Of a DNA stretch of 64,000 bases, positions 36,536 to 48,685 are shown piece after piece (within the stretch, counting starts at the first letter, position 1; each line of letters opens with the position of its first letter). The notes beneath the pieces were generated by a model that ran no database searches, was not told the origin of the DNA, and saw only the letters and a list, made by a program, of their open reading frames with translations. Made by a program: the position numbers and the translations under genes. The DNA is from Manduca sexta (lineage: Eukaryota; Arthropoda; Insecta; Lepidoptera; Sphingidae): the NCBI RefSeq assembly GCF_014839805.1, contig NC_051123.1, positions 10,956,727 through 11,020,726 on the forward strand. The letters run 5' to 3'.

Positions 36536-37445
36536 ATTTACGATGTTTTCCTTCAAAATAAATCATTAAATAATGAAGTATTTATAGCTATTAAGACCTC
36601 ATACTATCATTGGCTTTACTAACGAACAATTTTTACCTTAAAGCAATAGTAATAAAGATGTTATTAAATGGAAGGGAATTATTGATTTTAACCAGCGATT
36701 CTCATGTTGATAATAATGACCAGGTCAACCCTACTGAAGTCAGACGCGACGGAATGCGTAAACGCAAAGCCAATCGTGGTTAGAATAAAGTTATCGACTC
36801 AAAAGTTATTATTTCTTCGAAAAGACACGGTGCATTGTTGATTTATGTGTGAAGTGGTTGTGGAATCCTTGTTTATAAACATATGTTTGATTTAAATGGT
36901 TTCATTTGCATTGCACGTATTGATTTGTTTGGGGGAGGTCTATGTTCAGCAGTGGACATTGCGGCTGATGATTATTGATTAGAGTTTATCGCCAAGCTAC
37001 ATTTGATGTTACACTCAAATTAAAATCGTCTGTTTTCATTATTAGTTTACTCCTTATGATGGTAAGTAATACGAGTACCTATGAATAGTAAAGACTTGTC
37101 CAGTCTTCATAACAGGCACTGCAGTCTGTAACTTCTGTAAGCCAAGATCAGCAGTGGCACGCATTTTATGACACCGAGCTGTGAAGCTCGGCGAGTCTCA
37201 GGGAACACTAATCTGTCTTTAGCAGCAACGAAATTATTCAAATAGAGATAGGAAGAAGTTAGAAATGTAAATTTTCAACTTCTAATCAGATTTTTCAAAG
37301 CAGAAGACTAAATAGTAGCAAAAATAATCGAAATTGAATTACAAATACTACTTGTCATTTCAATGCTGTAAATGATAAGTCTTAAATGTCCAGTAATTAT
37401 ACTAGGCAATGTCTTAGTCTTGTAGGACGGTGCAGGTCTAAAATT

Positions 37446-37618
37446 AGTTTTAAAACCCGCCATTATACTGGCTCACGTGTCGCGTTCTGGGATCAGCCAG
37501 TATATATTCGGTTCCAAAGGGCCGGCATAATTGTGTCGACTGCCGAGGATAATCATCTCTCATTAGTCAACATTTTATTGGACCCCACTTCACTTACTAT
37601 CAGGTGAAGTATAAAAAA
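37446..37618 (-). repeat. REP-C copy, left end missing
   Basis: aaaacccgccattatactgg to gaccccacttcacttactat; the tatcctaccaccagcaaa end is absent. Confidence 0.8.
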
Positions 37619-38903
37619 ATCGTGACTAATCCATTCCTACGTGTAAAAATGCATAAGCGGACGTGTGGCTTGCAATTATTAAGAATGTGATGATCAGGCG
37701 CATAAAAAAACGGATCAAATCACGTACAGGTGAAAGCGAGAGCATAGGAAATTCCTCAACAATCACTCATATCTTTATGAATCATAACTTTGCCTTAGGA
37801 GTCCGGCCAATTAGTCTGTTTTATTTTTTGTTTTTACCATGAATACAGTAATGCGTTACATTTTAATAAACATATTCAAATAGTTTTAGTTTTATATATT
37901 AGGATAAGTTCATTTATATTATTCATTGGTCTGCCAACTGTTTTTATAACTGGTGTAAAAACCTACTTTTTTTATTTTATTTCGCAACGCGAAACCCGTT
38001 TCGCAATGCCACCTAAACTATTAAAACAGTTTTATAATAACAAAGACGTAATTTATTTTTGTAAAATAATTTTGAATTATAAATTCTTGTCTTGGAAATG
38101 CAATGGTACAATTATTGTGCTATGGTTGATGTCATGATATTGATTCACGGAAAAGGTTTTTTTTCGATGAAACTTTACGAGACAGATTATAAATATTATG
38201 AACCTTTGTATTCTAAAAGCAAAAGAAATTAAATATTAGTTTAGAAACTATTAGTTTGAGTGGCTCTAGATGTCTTATTTTGTGTTCCTTATTGTCAGCT
38301 ATTTATCCATTAATTGCACTAGTACCTATATGTGAAAACTTGTAATTAGCCATCTGTTATTAACTATACATTTAAAATGTCAATTTTAGCTGTAAGTTTT
38401 CCTTGTCAACAATCTATATATATAAAACAAAGACGGGTTTGTTACAACACTTATAACTCGAGATCTGCTGAACCAATTTTCATGGTTATTGATTCGTTGG
38501 ATTTGTCTCCGCCCCGAATAGCAGAATACATCTTAAAAACAATGAAAACTCGATATATGTAATAATACTTAATCATTTCAATAAATGCTCATTTTTGTTT
38601 ATTACATGTCAAACATTCGTTGTCCAATCCTGTCAAATACTGTAACAACTATTCATGTGTGCGTTCAGAAATTTATTTCCATCTCGAATAGAAGTGTATA
38701 GACAAATTGATAAAAATCTAAAATAGCTCGGAATAATACCTAAGATTTATTCTACAGGTTAACAAAAGTGTAAATGTCTTTTTATAGGTTGTCTATGATT
38801 TTTCTTGATAAGCTATTGTCTATGTCTCGAACGTTCAGGCACTGTTATTATATTTGGTGATTTTATGTGGTTTTGTGAGAGTGCATATTCAGTATTAATA
38901 ACA

Positions 38904-39512
38904 ATGCCACGTCCTAGAAGATCTAATCTTTCCCAGCGGAGCCGTAATGCAATTAGGCAACGGAATATCGCGAGTCAATTATCTGATGAAGAACGAGAAA
39001 TTGCACGAGAAGAGCGCCGCGTTAGTATGGAGCAAAGAAGGGCCTTAATTCGTGCTTCTCAAACACAAGAGCAAAGAGAGGCAGCCCGTGAAACGGCTAG
39101 GTTAGAAACGAGAAATCGTCGAGCTTATCGTTCAGATGAACAGAGGAATAATCTTCAAAGTGCAAGAAGAAATGGTTCAAGTATTGATTTGAATCGAGCA
39201 GCGTTTCTATATGATTGCACCATCGACTACAGCTTGCATCGTTTAGTTTGCATTGGTCCAATGGACGTTGTTTGCCAGCATTGTGGCGCATTGAAGTTTG
39301 CTGGTGAAACGCCTGGTTTGTGCTGCCTTAGTGATAAAGTGAAATTGCCATTATTGGACCCGCCACCAGAGCCATTGTGTTCCCTGCTTTATGGCGAAAC
39401 ACTAGAATCACGACATTTTCTAGCGAACACTCAAAAATACAATGTCTGTTTCCAAATGACTTCATTTGGGGCGGAAATTATCGAAGAACACGGATATAAT
39501 CCGACATTTAAG
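38904..39512 (+). pseudogene. Helitron Rep/helicase gene, N-terminal exon only
   Basis: 203 codons from ATG at 38904 (MPRPRRSNLSQ) to a GT donor at 39513. Residues 1-85 are highly charged with many Arg and Glu. Around residues 118-135 is the zinc-binding motif CQHCGALKF...GLCC, followed by KVKLPLLDPPPEPL and YNVCFQMTSFGAEI, then NPTFK. These are the standard motifs before the IQGQIYH block of insect Helitron proteins. An upstream in-frame ATG at 38805 exists, but the conserved protein start is at 38904. The family's HUH nickase and PIF1-like helicase domains lie downstream in complete elements and are missing here. Confidence 0.85.
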
Positions 39513-39672
39513 GTAATTTACGTTAAAAACTTTATTTTCTATGATTGTAAAAAAAATCTGGAATGTAGTTTGTTAGATTTCTGTATTGGTCTCTAAAATA
39601 AAAATGGCATGTTATTATTTGAAAATAAAAGTGTTTGTAAATTTAACTATAACTATGGCTTTGACTTCACAG
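39513..39672 (+). other. Intron in the Helitron Rep gene
   Basis: gtaattta to cttcacag, 160 bp, phase 0. The bases after the acceptor read I-Q-G-H-H-H, the start of the family's IQGQIYH block, then C-S-S-S-S and TAA at 39706-39708, where the deletion begins. That match supports the intron as real. Confidence 0.7.
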
Positions 39673-39897
39673 ATTCAAGGCCATCATCATTGTTCTTCAT
39701 CATCATAATAAAATACTTTTATATTTCTATTATTTTGTATCATTGTATTACGTTCATCAAAGCCTAAATTGGTTCAGCTAAAAGGTAACACGACACTCAT
39801 TGACTGTTAGGCGGTACGAAGTTCGCCGGGTCAGCTAGTAAATAAATAAACCCAAATAACGTGAAATAAATTTGAATAAAACTAGATTGATATAGAA

Positions 39898-40165
39898 GTC
39901 CACAGGTTCAAAAGCCAAGGACACAGACCCCAGACATTTCTAAAACATGTGTGTATTCTTTGTGCTTATTGCTTGCTTTAACGGTAAAGACAGACAACGT
40001 GAGGAAACCTGTATACCTAAGAAGTTCTCTATAGGAATTTTGAGTATGTGTGAAGTCTAGCAATCCGCACTAGGCCAGCGTGGTGGATTAAGGCCTCATC
40101 CCTCTCAGTAGTGGAGGAGGCCCGTGCCCAGCAGTGGGATAGTATATGCAGGGATGATATTATTA
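39898..40165 (+). repeat. SINE-A, head-truncated copy
   Basis: From gtccacaggttcaaaagcc to gcagggatgatattatta; it begins inside the tRNA-like region 60 bp after the Helitron. Confidence 0.85.
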
Positions 40166-40679
40166 AACTGACATAATATAGGCTACATTTATTCCAAAAC
40201 AGTACTCACTACGTCGTTTAATTGTAGAAAGTGCGAGTGGAGATGCTAACTTAATTTAATTTTACATATATCAATTATGCTATAAGCGTAGATACGTTTT
40301 TGAATTTTGGGGTCCGAAAAGTAGATCTTAGTAAAATGGATTAGCGCGAAACTGCATTTCTTTCTATGCTATCAGTTTCAAAAATGTTCTCTTAAAATAT
40401 TGGCCCTTCACCGTACTGAGAAATCTAAACAAGTCTAAACATGTCAAAAAGCAGTGAAAGTATTTCAAAAAAGTCTACCTGCGTCGTCCCAAGGTCTCAG
40501 TTCCGAGTAAATGTTATCATGCGTCATTAGAAAGTTAAAAACAAGTGTAACAATTAAATGATTCATTGAGCGGTCAGTTGTACTTGGGGTTTACCGATTG
40601 CCATCCTTTTGGACTTCTATTAAAGTATTCTTTTGTATAGCTAAAAACTGTATGTATATTTATGGTAGAGACAAGGGAT

Positions 40680-40935
40680 TTTTATGATTTTAGCGATGTA
40701 TGTCAGTGGCAAAGATTCCATAGAACCCGATTACTGCCGGCTTCCCTTTCATAACTCATGTAAAAATAATAATCATTGGAACAATTTGCAAACCGCATTT
40801 ATGCATATTTGTAGTACTTATATGTCTTATCGGGTTCTCTTTCGAAAAATTTCACCTTTCGCCAAGGATTTATGTATGTTCCAATGGCGAAGGGATATAA
40901 TCGGATTCCTACCGGCTTCACTTTTGTAATTGATG
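40680..40935 (+). repeat. REP-H copy 1
   Basis: Segments acccgattactgccggctt, cgggttctctttcgaaaaat... tttcacctttcgcc and tcggattcctaccggcttc are found inverted at 42430-42745. The pair ccgattnctgccggcttc/ attcctaccggcttc also repeats within the copy. Confidence 0.5.
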
Positions 40936-41584
40936 TAAGCAAACTAATAAAAAATTATATTAACGAATAAACAATTAATATTTATAGCATAGTGACCTAA
41001 AATCCAATTATAATTAGTATTAGTAGTACTTCTGCGTTTCAAATGTACAATACCACATTTTATCAAAATCTAGTGGTTACCCATAAATAGCGTTATATTC
41101 GTATTTATAACATTAGCATGCATTTTGGATATAAAACGAAAATCATTTCTATATAATCAAGTTTCGCACGCTATAAATAGGATTCAGTTTCCAACTTTCA
41201 CTACAAACAATGAATTTTAACAATAACTTAACCCAAATCACATGGATTATCTCTTTAATGTTTCTTTACTCTCAATTCACGCCTCAATTTTAGACCCGAT
41301 TTTTAGTAACAGTAAAATTACAGTTATTGTTTAGTTAGAGGTCATGCGTGGGCGCACTATCTGTAGTCGGAGATGTTTGACGTTTAAATTAATTATTACA
41401 TCAATAAGTACTACGTGGCGTACAAACATTACTGTCATTAATGTATCGGGAATAAACCGTAAATGTGTAATTAAAATTAATTATATTATATTATTGATTT
41501 GATGCAAGTCATTGAGCGTTTTATGCATTTAGTATAGCGCCTTACTTCAGCTTTGTTATATTACAAATTTGTATGAACGTACGA

Positions 41585-41745
41585 ATATTTAGATTTTGTG
41601 GAGTGACACAATTATGTCAGACTGTTGGAGCCGCAACACAGGCTGATCTCGGAACGCAATACATTTACGTGGGTCACTATGGAGGGTGTAACACCTTGTG
41701 TGCAGTGGTCGCTATCTGGTCAGATATAAAATATATCCTACGATG
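41585..41745 (+). repeat. REP-C, diverged copy
   Basis: gacacaattatgtcagactg, ctgatctcggaacgc, aacaccttgtgtgcagtgg and aaaatatatcctac; both ends are shortened. Confidence 0.75.
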
Positions 41746-42121
41746 TCGTTTAAGACAGCTACTGATATCACACATACTGGGAGTAATATTACTATCTTAA
41801 ACCATACTTGTGGCCGCTCTACTATAAGATCGTCTTAGTTACCATTTTAGTTCTAGATGATATGGCATTAAGGAAGTCACGCTCCAAGTCCAATGTCGCA
41901 TAAAAAGTGCCTTAAATATTTGAAAAATTGGATTCTTATGCAAATTCTGTTAATACCTATAACAAGGAAGCTGGTAAAGATGTTAGGCTTTGTTTTTTTG
42001 CATTCCTTTGCTGTTATTATTGTCGATTCGAGATTTTTGTAGGTTATAGGAAAGATTTATTTATAAAGGCATGTTTTGTCTTTCAACCATATTGTTTAAG
42101 ATAACTATTGCATAATTATAT

Positions 42122-42234
42122 ATAATAATAAAACCAGCCTTATACTATATGCTGTCCCACTGCTAGGCACGGGCCTCCTCTACTACTGAGAGTGTTAAGG
42201 CCTCGTCCACCACGCTGGCCTAGTGCGGGTTGGT
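42122..42234 (-). repeat. SINE-A, 3' third only
   Basis: From aataataaaaccagcctt to cctagtgcgggttggt, then a break. Confidence 0.8.
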
Positions 42235-42284
42235 GTTGCGTAATTATTAATATTAAAATCTAAGTTAATTTTATGTTGTATTGA

Positions 42285-42345
42285 GGAGTAGTCGCGCTCA
42301 TATCAGGCGAACGACCTGCTTGTTATGCCTAATCATGAATTTGGG
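42285..42345. repeat. REP-D-like scrap
   Basis: gcgctcatatcaggcgaacg followed by acctgcttgttatg resembles the family's tail; short. Confidence 0.3.
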
Positions 42346-42429
42346 CTTCCCCGAATAAAAAAGAAACGAGTTTTTGTAGCCTTTGGACTTACCTCGAACA
42401 CATTACATCGCGGAACGGATGGTAGATAT

Positions 42430-42745
42430 GCACATTTTTTATAATACCTACATACCAAAGAGACTTCATATTAGTAGCGAAAGGTGAAATTTGAAGGGAA
42501 CCCGACACAACATATTTATTTATAAATTGAATGAAAGTTTACAGCACTTGGCCAAAACACTTACATCTAACACTAAATTTAAACATATTACATAGACAGC
42601 AATAACAATAAATAAGATATAGGTACTAATGTATAAATGCATTATACATTAGTATAATCTATGTATAAATGCGGTCTGCAAATTCTAATGATAAGATTCT
42701 ACATAAAGGGAAGCCGGTAGGAATCGGGTTATATAGACTCTTCAC
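42430..42745 (-). repeat. REP-H copy 2, interrupted by a retroelement end
   Basis: gcgaaaggtgaaatttgaag, gggaacccgacaca and gggaagccggtaggaatcgg match REP-H copy 1 inverted. About 42520-42680 is an unrelated insert with ttgaatgaaagtttacagc and ataacaataaataagatata, like the 3' end of a retroelement. Confidence 0.5.
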
Positions 42746-42793
42746 TACTGCTTTATATATATCTATAGATAAATATTAAGTATTATATACATA

Positions 42794-42982
42794 CTAGCGA
42801 CCCGCCCCGGCTTCGCACGGGTGCAATGCTGACTTATTAATGGATGTTATTATACATATAAACCTTCCCCTTGAATCACTATATCTATTAAAAAGAACCG
42901 CATCAAAATCCGTTGCGTAGTTTTAAAGATTTAAGCACACATAGGGACAGAGAAAGCGACTTTGTTTTATACTATGTAGTGA
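42794..42982 (-). mobile_element. Small Helitron, family of three (copy 1, inverted)
   Basis: Minus-strand ends TCACTACATAG (start, next to A) and gggcgggtcgCTAG (end, next to T), with the hairpin CCCG/CGGG before CTAG. 189 bp; several changes and small deletions against copies 2 and 3. Confidence 0.85.
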
Positions 42983-43046
42983 TATACATTTTGCCAACTT
43001 ATCTCTACTACTTATATATATCCAATTATCAAAATTTTATTGAATT

Positions 43047-43306
43047 GTAATTCGTAATAGCTATGAACAGGGGATTTACCGAATTGTATTCCATTCTAAT
43101 AGCCACAATTAAACATACTCTTTAAAAGTTAACCGACTAAGAAGAGGAGGTCTTTATTTATCTTTACCACTTATATATCCTGTAAGTTTATCGTATAGTA
43201 ATTCGTAATAATAGCTTTGAACAGGGTATTTACCGAATTGTATTCTTTTTTGAAATAGCGACATTTAAACATACTCTTTAAAAGTTAACCGACTAAGAAA
43301 AGGAGG
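43047..43306. repeat. Tandem duplication, two units offset by 151 bp
   Basis: 43047-43150 and 43198-43306 both run gtaattcgtaata, ttgaacaggg, atttaccgaattgtattc, catactctttaaaagttaac, cgactaagaa and aggagg. About 90% alike by eye. Confidence 0.75.
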
Positions 43307-43745
43307 TTCTTATTTCACTACGTTTTTATTTCGCCCACAAGTGACACAGTGACAAAGTTTGCATTTAACGGTTTTTTTGCTAACTGATGTCAACAACCTA
43401 ACTTGCGGTGTGCGCCAGCGACTATTTGTTAGTGCGTGAGAATGTGTTTAATTATGTCAGTTTTCCTACCCGTCCTTGGATGGTGATCCTTATGTTATTA
43501 TAATTAAGGTTTATATTGACTATCTGATGTAAAGTAATGCCGGATTTTAAATAAGCTCTTCATAGAATTTATATTAATGTTTTTAAAAATGGATTAATTA
43601 TTACAAAAGTTGATTGAAATTTGAAGTGACTTAATTTCCTAAAATTTACGTGTATATTATTGCCAATGATATAAATACAGCATGGGGCATGCGATAAATA
43701 ATTTCCTGTTAAGGCGATGTTCCTAACAAAGCGTCGCGCTAACGT

Positions 43746-43800
43746 ATTTTAACCGACTTCAAAAAAGGAGGAGGTTATCAATTCGAGGTGATTTTTTTTA
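43746..43800 (+). repeat. Dispersed repeat end ('aaccgacttcaaaaaaggag')
   Basis: The motif aaccgacttcaaaaaaggag plus gaggttatcaattcg is a very common dispersed sequence in Lepidoptera. The end of each tandem unit at 43150 and 43306 is a worn form of it. Confidence 0.5.
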
Positions 43801-44172
43801 TAAGATATTTTTCTAAATTTATAATACACTGAAAAATTACAATATGTTACCTTACTTTGGTTGTTTCAATTTAATGTGGACACTGTTTCATTAATTTTAT
43901 AATTAAAATGTCAATAACATTGTTTTTCGTACATCTGCTCCAATGGTACTCTATCATATATATTTGCAACCACTATTAGATAGATAATATAATAAGGAAC
44001 ATTTTGTTACATTTACTTTTCAAAAAGACATAAAATCGATTTTTTAAAGAAATTATTTGTAAAACTGCATATTCCCACCGAAATTCGTGCGCCGAAAATG
44101 TATGAGACGAATGCTCAAGGCCGTTTGATAGGAGAGGGCTTAACAACTGATTGCTAGTATCTATCGGAATTA

Positions 44173-44510
44173 ATAATAATAATAGTAATATCAGCCCTGT
44201 ATTATATACTTGCCCACTGCTGAGCACGGGCCTCCTCTACTACTGAGAGGGATTAGGCCTTAGTCCACCACGCCGGCCTAGTGCGGATTGGTAGACTTCA
44301 CACACCTTCGAAATTCCTATAGAGAACTTCTCAGATGTGCAGGTTTCCTCACGATGTTTTCCTTCACCGTTAAAGCGAACGATAAATTCACAAAGAATAC
44401 ACACATGGTTTTAGAAAAGTCAGATGTGTGCCCTTGGGATTTGAACATGCGGACATTCGTCTTGGTAGTCCGTTCCACACCCAACTAGGCTATCGCCGCT
44501 AATGCGAATT
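44173..44510 (-). repeat. SINE-A with 12-bp target duplication
   Basis: Full reverse copy. CTATCGGAATTA occurs directly on the left (44161-44172) and on the right (44511-44522), with about 10 extra bases before the head. Confidence 0.92.
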
Positions 44511-44987
44511 CTATCGGAATTATTATAACGGAATTAAATTTTGATTTTTTGAAACCCATAAATATATTATTTGTTCGACAACAGCCAATCCTATAATATC
44601 GCGACAGCTTCTTGCGTAACAAATATTATCCACAAATACTAAAATTACCAAGAATATTACGCAATTAAATTCAATATAGATATATCTTCTTAGTAACGTG
44701 ACTAGCTAAACCTATTTCGTTTACTATAAAATATTAATACTATTATTGATAATAGTTGTCGATAAGGTCGAAAATTCACGTGATTTAGGATTTTATCTCT
44801 TATCAGTTTTGACACGAAAATAGGACTCCTTAAGTAGATATCATAAATACACATTTGATTATGATATAAAAACTGCAAATTTCCTTATCTCACTAAAAAA
44901 AAAATATTACTTAACTTGTAATTTATATATAGCTGTGTAATATGTATACCTGTAATGCGCATATATATCAGCCAATAATGACTATTA

Positions 44988-45184
44988 TCACTACATAGTA
45001 TAAAACAAAGTCGCTTTCTCTGTCCCTATCTATGTATGCTTAAATCTTTAAAACTACACAATGGATTTTGATGCGGTTTTTTTTAATAGATAGAGTGATT
45101 CAAGAGGAAGGTTTATATGTATAATAACATCCATTAAATAGTGGAGAAATATTGCACCCGTGCAAAGCCGGGGCGGGTCGCTAG
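44988..45184 (+). mobile_element. Small Helitron, family of three (copy 2)
   Basis: TCACTACATAGTATAAAAC after A to ggggcgggtcgCTAG before T, 197 bp. By eye only about four differences separate it from copy 3. Confidence 0.9.
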
Positions 45185-45340
45185 TTTCTATATAAGTGTT
45201 AATTTTGTTAATATATATAGCGACGTGTGAAAGGTTATTTATCTTAAGCGATATTTTTTTGTTATACTAAGTTTCATGCATATTTTAAATCAGCACTTAC
45301 TTCTATGTTTTTTTAAACTAGTTAAAATTAACGAAAGCAC

Positions 45341-45565
45341 TTTGACTTTTCTAAAAAAATGTGTGTATTCTTTGTGAATTATTGCTTGCTTTAACATTGA
45401 AGGAAAACATCGTGAGGAAACTTGCATACCTGAGCTCTTTATAGGAATTTCGAGGGTGTGTGAAGTCTACCAATCTGCACTAAGTTAGCGTGGTGGACTA
45501 AGGCCTAATCCCTCTCAGTAGTAGAGAAGGCCGACAGTATTAAATACAGGCTGATATTGTTATTA
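45341..45565 (+). repeat. SINE-A, head-truncated copy
   Basis: From ttgacttttctaaaaaaatg to caggctgatattgttatta. Confidence 0.8.
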
Positions 45566-45877
45566 TATATCACCATTGACGGACTAAGACCATCTAGAAA
45601 GCATGCTATGTATTGCCAAAAAATAGACAGTTTCAAAGTAACTATAACATAGGAAGTACACACATGGTTTGCGTTATAAACGTACACAAGTTTAAACAGT
45701 TAACTTTAGTTATTGTTCTGAGTAAACATTTGTATTTTTTACACACTAGAACAGTTTTTATAACTGTATTAACAATTGCTCTAAGGTACTTTAGCCAAGA
45801 GGAAACATACAAACAACGTCCGATATATATTAAAGTTAACAGAGGACAAAGCGGGACTCTGAACTGATATAGCGCAA

Positions 45878-45962
45878 AAAATATCACTTTACCCGACTCG
45901 GGATTCGAACTCACCACCTCATCACGGCGTACCCGTTAAACATTAAGCTGCGACAATGCCTA
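45878..45962 (-). repeat. tRNA-like SINE head fragment
   Basis: tatcactttacccgactcgg, gattcgaactcaccacc and attaagctgcgac resemble the reversed head of a SINE-B-like element; not a functional tRNA, since no complete cloverleaf is formed. Confidence 0.4.
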
Positions 45963-46240
45963 TTATAAATCCATTACGAAAACATGGTCAAGTTCAATGC
46001 GACCTCGACCTGAAACAATAGGATATCAATTCTACTATTATAGTGCTATGCTAATTATAAGTAATTGTAAGTCAATATTTATATTATCTGTCTCAATATT
46101 TGTATATTAAATAGGTGAGGCGTCTTGTACAGGGTCATTATGATATTGTATTATTAAATTAAATCACATATTCGACTTTATTTGATGACATTGTGCCAAT
46201 AATCGTCCATGAAAGATTAATCATTAAAATCCGGTCTTAC

Positions 46241-46530
46241 CTTTTTTAATGTTATGAATGACGGGACGAACCTGCCATTTGCTTGATGGTAAGCGATACG
46301 ACTGCTCGTCAATAGTAGAAACACCATCCAACTTGAATTATAAAGTATTATTTGGTACTGCGCTCGCCATCCTGAGACATGAGATGTTGTCTTATTATGT
46401 CCAGTAGTTACACTGGTTACAATGTTCTTCAAACCGGAATACAACAGTGACTACACACTGCTGCGTAGCGGCAGAAATAGATATTGCAGTGGTGACTACC
46501 TAGGCGGACTCTCACATAAGAGAGTCCTAC
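46241..46530 (-). repeat. REP-D, near full-length copy
   Basis: Reverse copy from ttatgaatgacgggacgaac to the hairpin ggactctcacataagagagt. It lies head to head with the next copy, 320 bp away. Confidence 0.85.
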
Positions 46531-46846
46531 CACGTAAATCTTCTGTTTAAATCACAGAGAAGAAAATTCTGTTTTTTGATTAAAACTATTTACAACTTAC
46601 ATCCACATCCACACAAACAATGCATTTCCAGCCAAAATTAAACAAAGGCCCGTATACTGCTCTAATTAAAAACAAAAAAACATATCCCACATCCCAATTC
46701 TCAGAAATATGAAACATTTTCAGCAGTCTTTGTATGTATGAGTCATTAATTGCCGAGAAAGGTCGATAACATCAAAAACGTTTTAGCTTAGTTTATAATC
46801 AAGTGCAGACGGAAAATGGTCGCTACGAGCTATAGTTGTATACGTA

Positions 46847-47118
46847 CTGGATAGGTAACACTGCAATGTCTATTTCTACTGCCAAGCAGCAATGTGTAGT
46901 CACTGTTGTGTTCCGGTTTAAAGGACATTGTAGCCAGTGTAACTACTGGACATAATAAGACTTAACATCTCATGTCTCAGGATGGCAAGCGCAGTAGAAT
47001 ACCAAGCAATACTTTGTAATTCAAGGTATTGGATGGTGTTTCTGCTGATTATGGGCGGTCGTATGGCTTACCATCAGGCGAACGTCAAGCTCGTCTCGAC
47101 AATCAAAGCAATAAAAAA
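46847..47118 (+). repeat. REP-D copy
   Basis: From actggataggtaacactgc to aatcaaagcaataaaaaaag. A SINE-B piece starts at its A-rich end. Confidence 0.85.
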
Positions 47119-47246
47119 AGCCTATCGCAATATCGGGCATAACATACTCCAGACTGATTCTTAGTTGAAAAACCTAATATCACTTTGCCCGACACGAACG
47201 AACCCAAGACCACAGCACTGCAGTCGTACCGCAAAACAAATAAGTC
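47118..47246 (-). repeat. SINE-B, 5' half
   Basis: cctatcgcaatatcgggcat, ctttgcccgacacgaacg and gcagtcgtaccgcaaaac... gtcacc; the 3' half of the SINE is missing at the junction with REP-D. Confidence 0.7.
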
Positions 47247-47429
47247 ACCGAACAATCAAATGTAGTATGTTGTAGACAAGGAAATAATACTATAGGGAAA
47301 ATAATGTTAAAGCATATACTTATAAACGTTTGACAAAGACCGAGGAAAAGTTATAAATAAATAGGTGTCTCATATTAACAACTATAGTAGGAAAAATATA
47401 ATTTTACAATAAATTATATTTAATATTAT

Positions 47430-47585
47430 AAATGAGAAGTTTTGTAAACATGTATGTTCGAAGTAAACGCAAAAACAGCTGAACCGATTTGGGCAAAATT
47501 TGACACAACGAGAGACCATGTTCTAAATGAAATTATAGGCTACTTTTTAAATACAATAATTTTACATTAGTCAAACAGTTTCCAC
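47430..47585 (+). repeat. Helitron-like fragment
   Basis: agctgaaccgatttgggcaaa, atttgacacaacgagagacc and ttataggctacttttt match the interior of other small Helitrons; no termini. Confidence 0.4.
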
Positions 47586-48041
47586 AAATATTTTTTCCAA
47601 ATTTAGGACACCTTTCAGGTTTTCGATATTAGCCTAAATAAAATTACATTAAATTAGCTTACACAGAAAATAATAAAAAAAAAAAACAGAAAACAAAAAT
47701 CAGTCAGTTAACTTTGTTAGTTAACGTTGTTAAAATTTGCTTTCATAGGAAATAATGGAAATGTTTATTAAAGATAACAAAAGAAAAGCACACCGTAGAA
47801 CTTTTATGACAGTAAAGCTTTTCCACGTGGCAGAAGCCGCGAGTAATCACAAGGTCTAATTTAGATATCAAATTCTTTATTAATTTTGGCTTACAATAGG
47901 TCTTACTAATTAAAATTAGTTCGAAAAATCTATCAATTACATGACGTACATTTGTTTCAACGTTTTAAATATCATGAAGTTATAAAAAAACACGTAGGAA
48001 TATAAAGGTTTTAACTGGTCAATCTTACCATCACACTAATT

Positions 48042-48180
48042 ATCACACATTCATGTCGATCATCTTCGAAGGGGGTACGCAGAGACCCAACTGATGCACC
48101 CATTTTCCGCGATGTGTATTCCGCCCCATGATGTGATAGGAAGCGAGCCTTTCACTAAATCGGACACAAATTCTACACGT
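48042..48180 (-). repeat. SINE-B, 3' half
   Basis: atcacacattcatgtcg through gcacccattttccgcgatgt and ccatgatgtgataggaagcg. Confidence 0.7.
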
Positions 48181-48512
48181 AATTAGTTCTTAAAATTAAT
48201 AATAGTTACCAGTTGCAATCGCTATGCAGGCATATTGCGGCACAAAAAAGACCATTCCTCTTAAATATAGTACAGAACTATAAACAAAGCGTACCTAGCC
48301 CGAGCGGCATAAAAAATATATTTTATCACTAATTCAGAACAGCCAATTTAAAAGACAGTCCAAGGAAGGGGGGTCCTGCCCCCCGCACGTACCCGACCAA
48401 TGATCCTAAATTAAAGTCGTCGAGGGGATATAATCGGACATTTTTTCCCCCGGCTGATTACGAAGGTGGGCTAATATTGACCCCCCACCCCCCAGGCTCA
48501 AACAAATGTTAA

Positions 48513-48685
48513 CCCTTTATTCGCGCTTTCCCCTTCGAAAAAAAAACCCATAAAATATATCTAATTAAAAAATATCCCCGGCTAAGGACTGACGCTTATA
48601 AAGAATGTCAATTAAGTTCTGCGACTTTCTCTGGTTATATGAAAAAAAAGAAAAATATTTTTCTTTACGCCCGACGTTCAAAGGG
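48513..48685. repeat. TTAA-flanked MITE, piggyBac-like
   Basis: CCCTTTATTCGCGC starts at 48513 right after TTAA, and the other end is cgacgttcaAAGGG before TTAA (48686-48689). TTAA duplications with CCC/GGG ends are the piggyBac pattern. The inverted match is short (six bases perfect) and there is no coding. The G/C runs just left (48370-48500) are separate. Confidence 0.5.

Larger units (their letters stand above)
38413..39838 (+). mobile_element. Helitron with both ends and a truncated Rep gene
   Basis: It starts TCTATATATATAAAAC after A (38412) and ends gttcgccgggtcagCTAG before T (39839). The stem GGCG/CGCC just inside the 3' end (39810-39825) is the expected terminal hairpin. Inside is the first exon of a Rep/helicase gene and a stub of its second exon; the replication, helicase and most of the 3' half are deleted. 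The 1426-bp unit is therefore a deletion derivative of an autonomous element and would need Rep protein in trans. Confidence 0.88.

Noticed and set aside
38805..39596. Helitron Rep frame taken as a single 263-codon gene
   Set aside because: The part before 38904 lacks family motifs, and the part after 39512 is intron; the supported coding exon is 38904-39512.
42640..42672. Palindrome around atgtataaatgcattatacat
   Set aside because: Short AT-rich palindromes of this sort are common by chance; no second copy and no border features.
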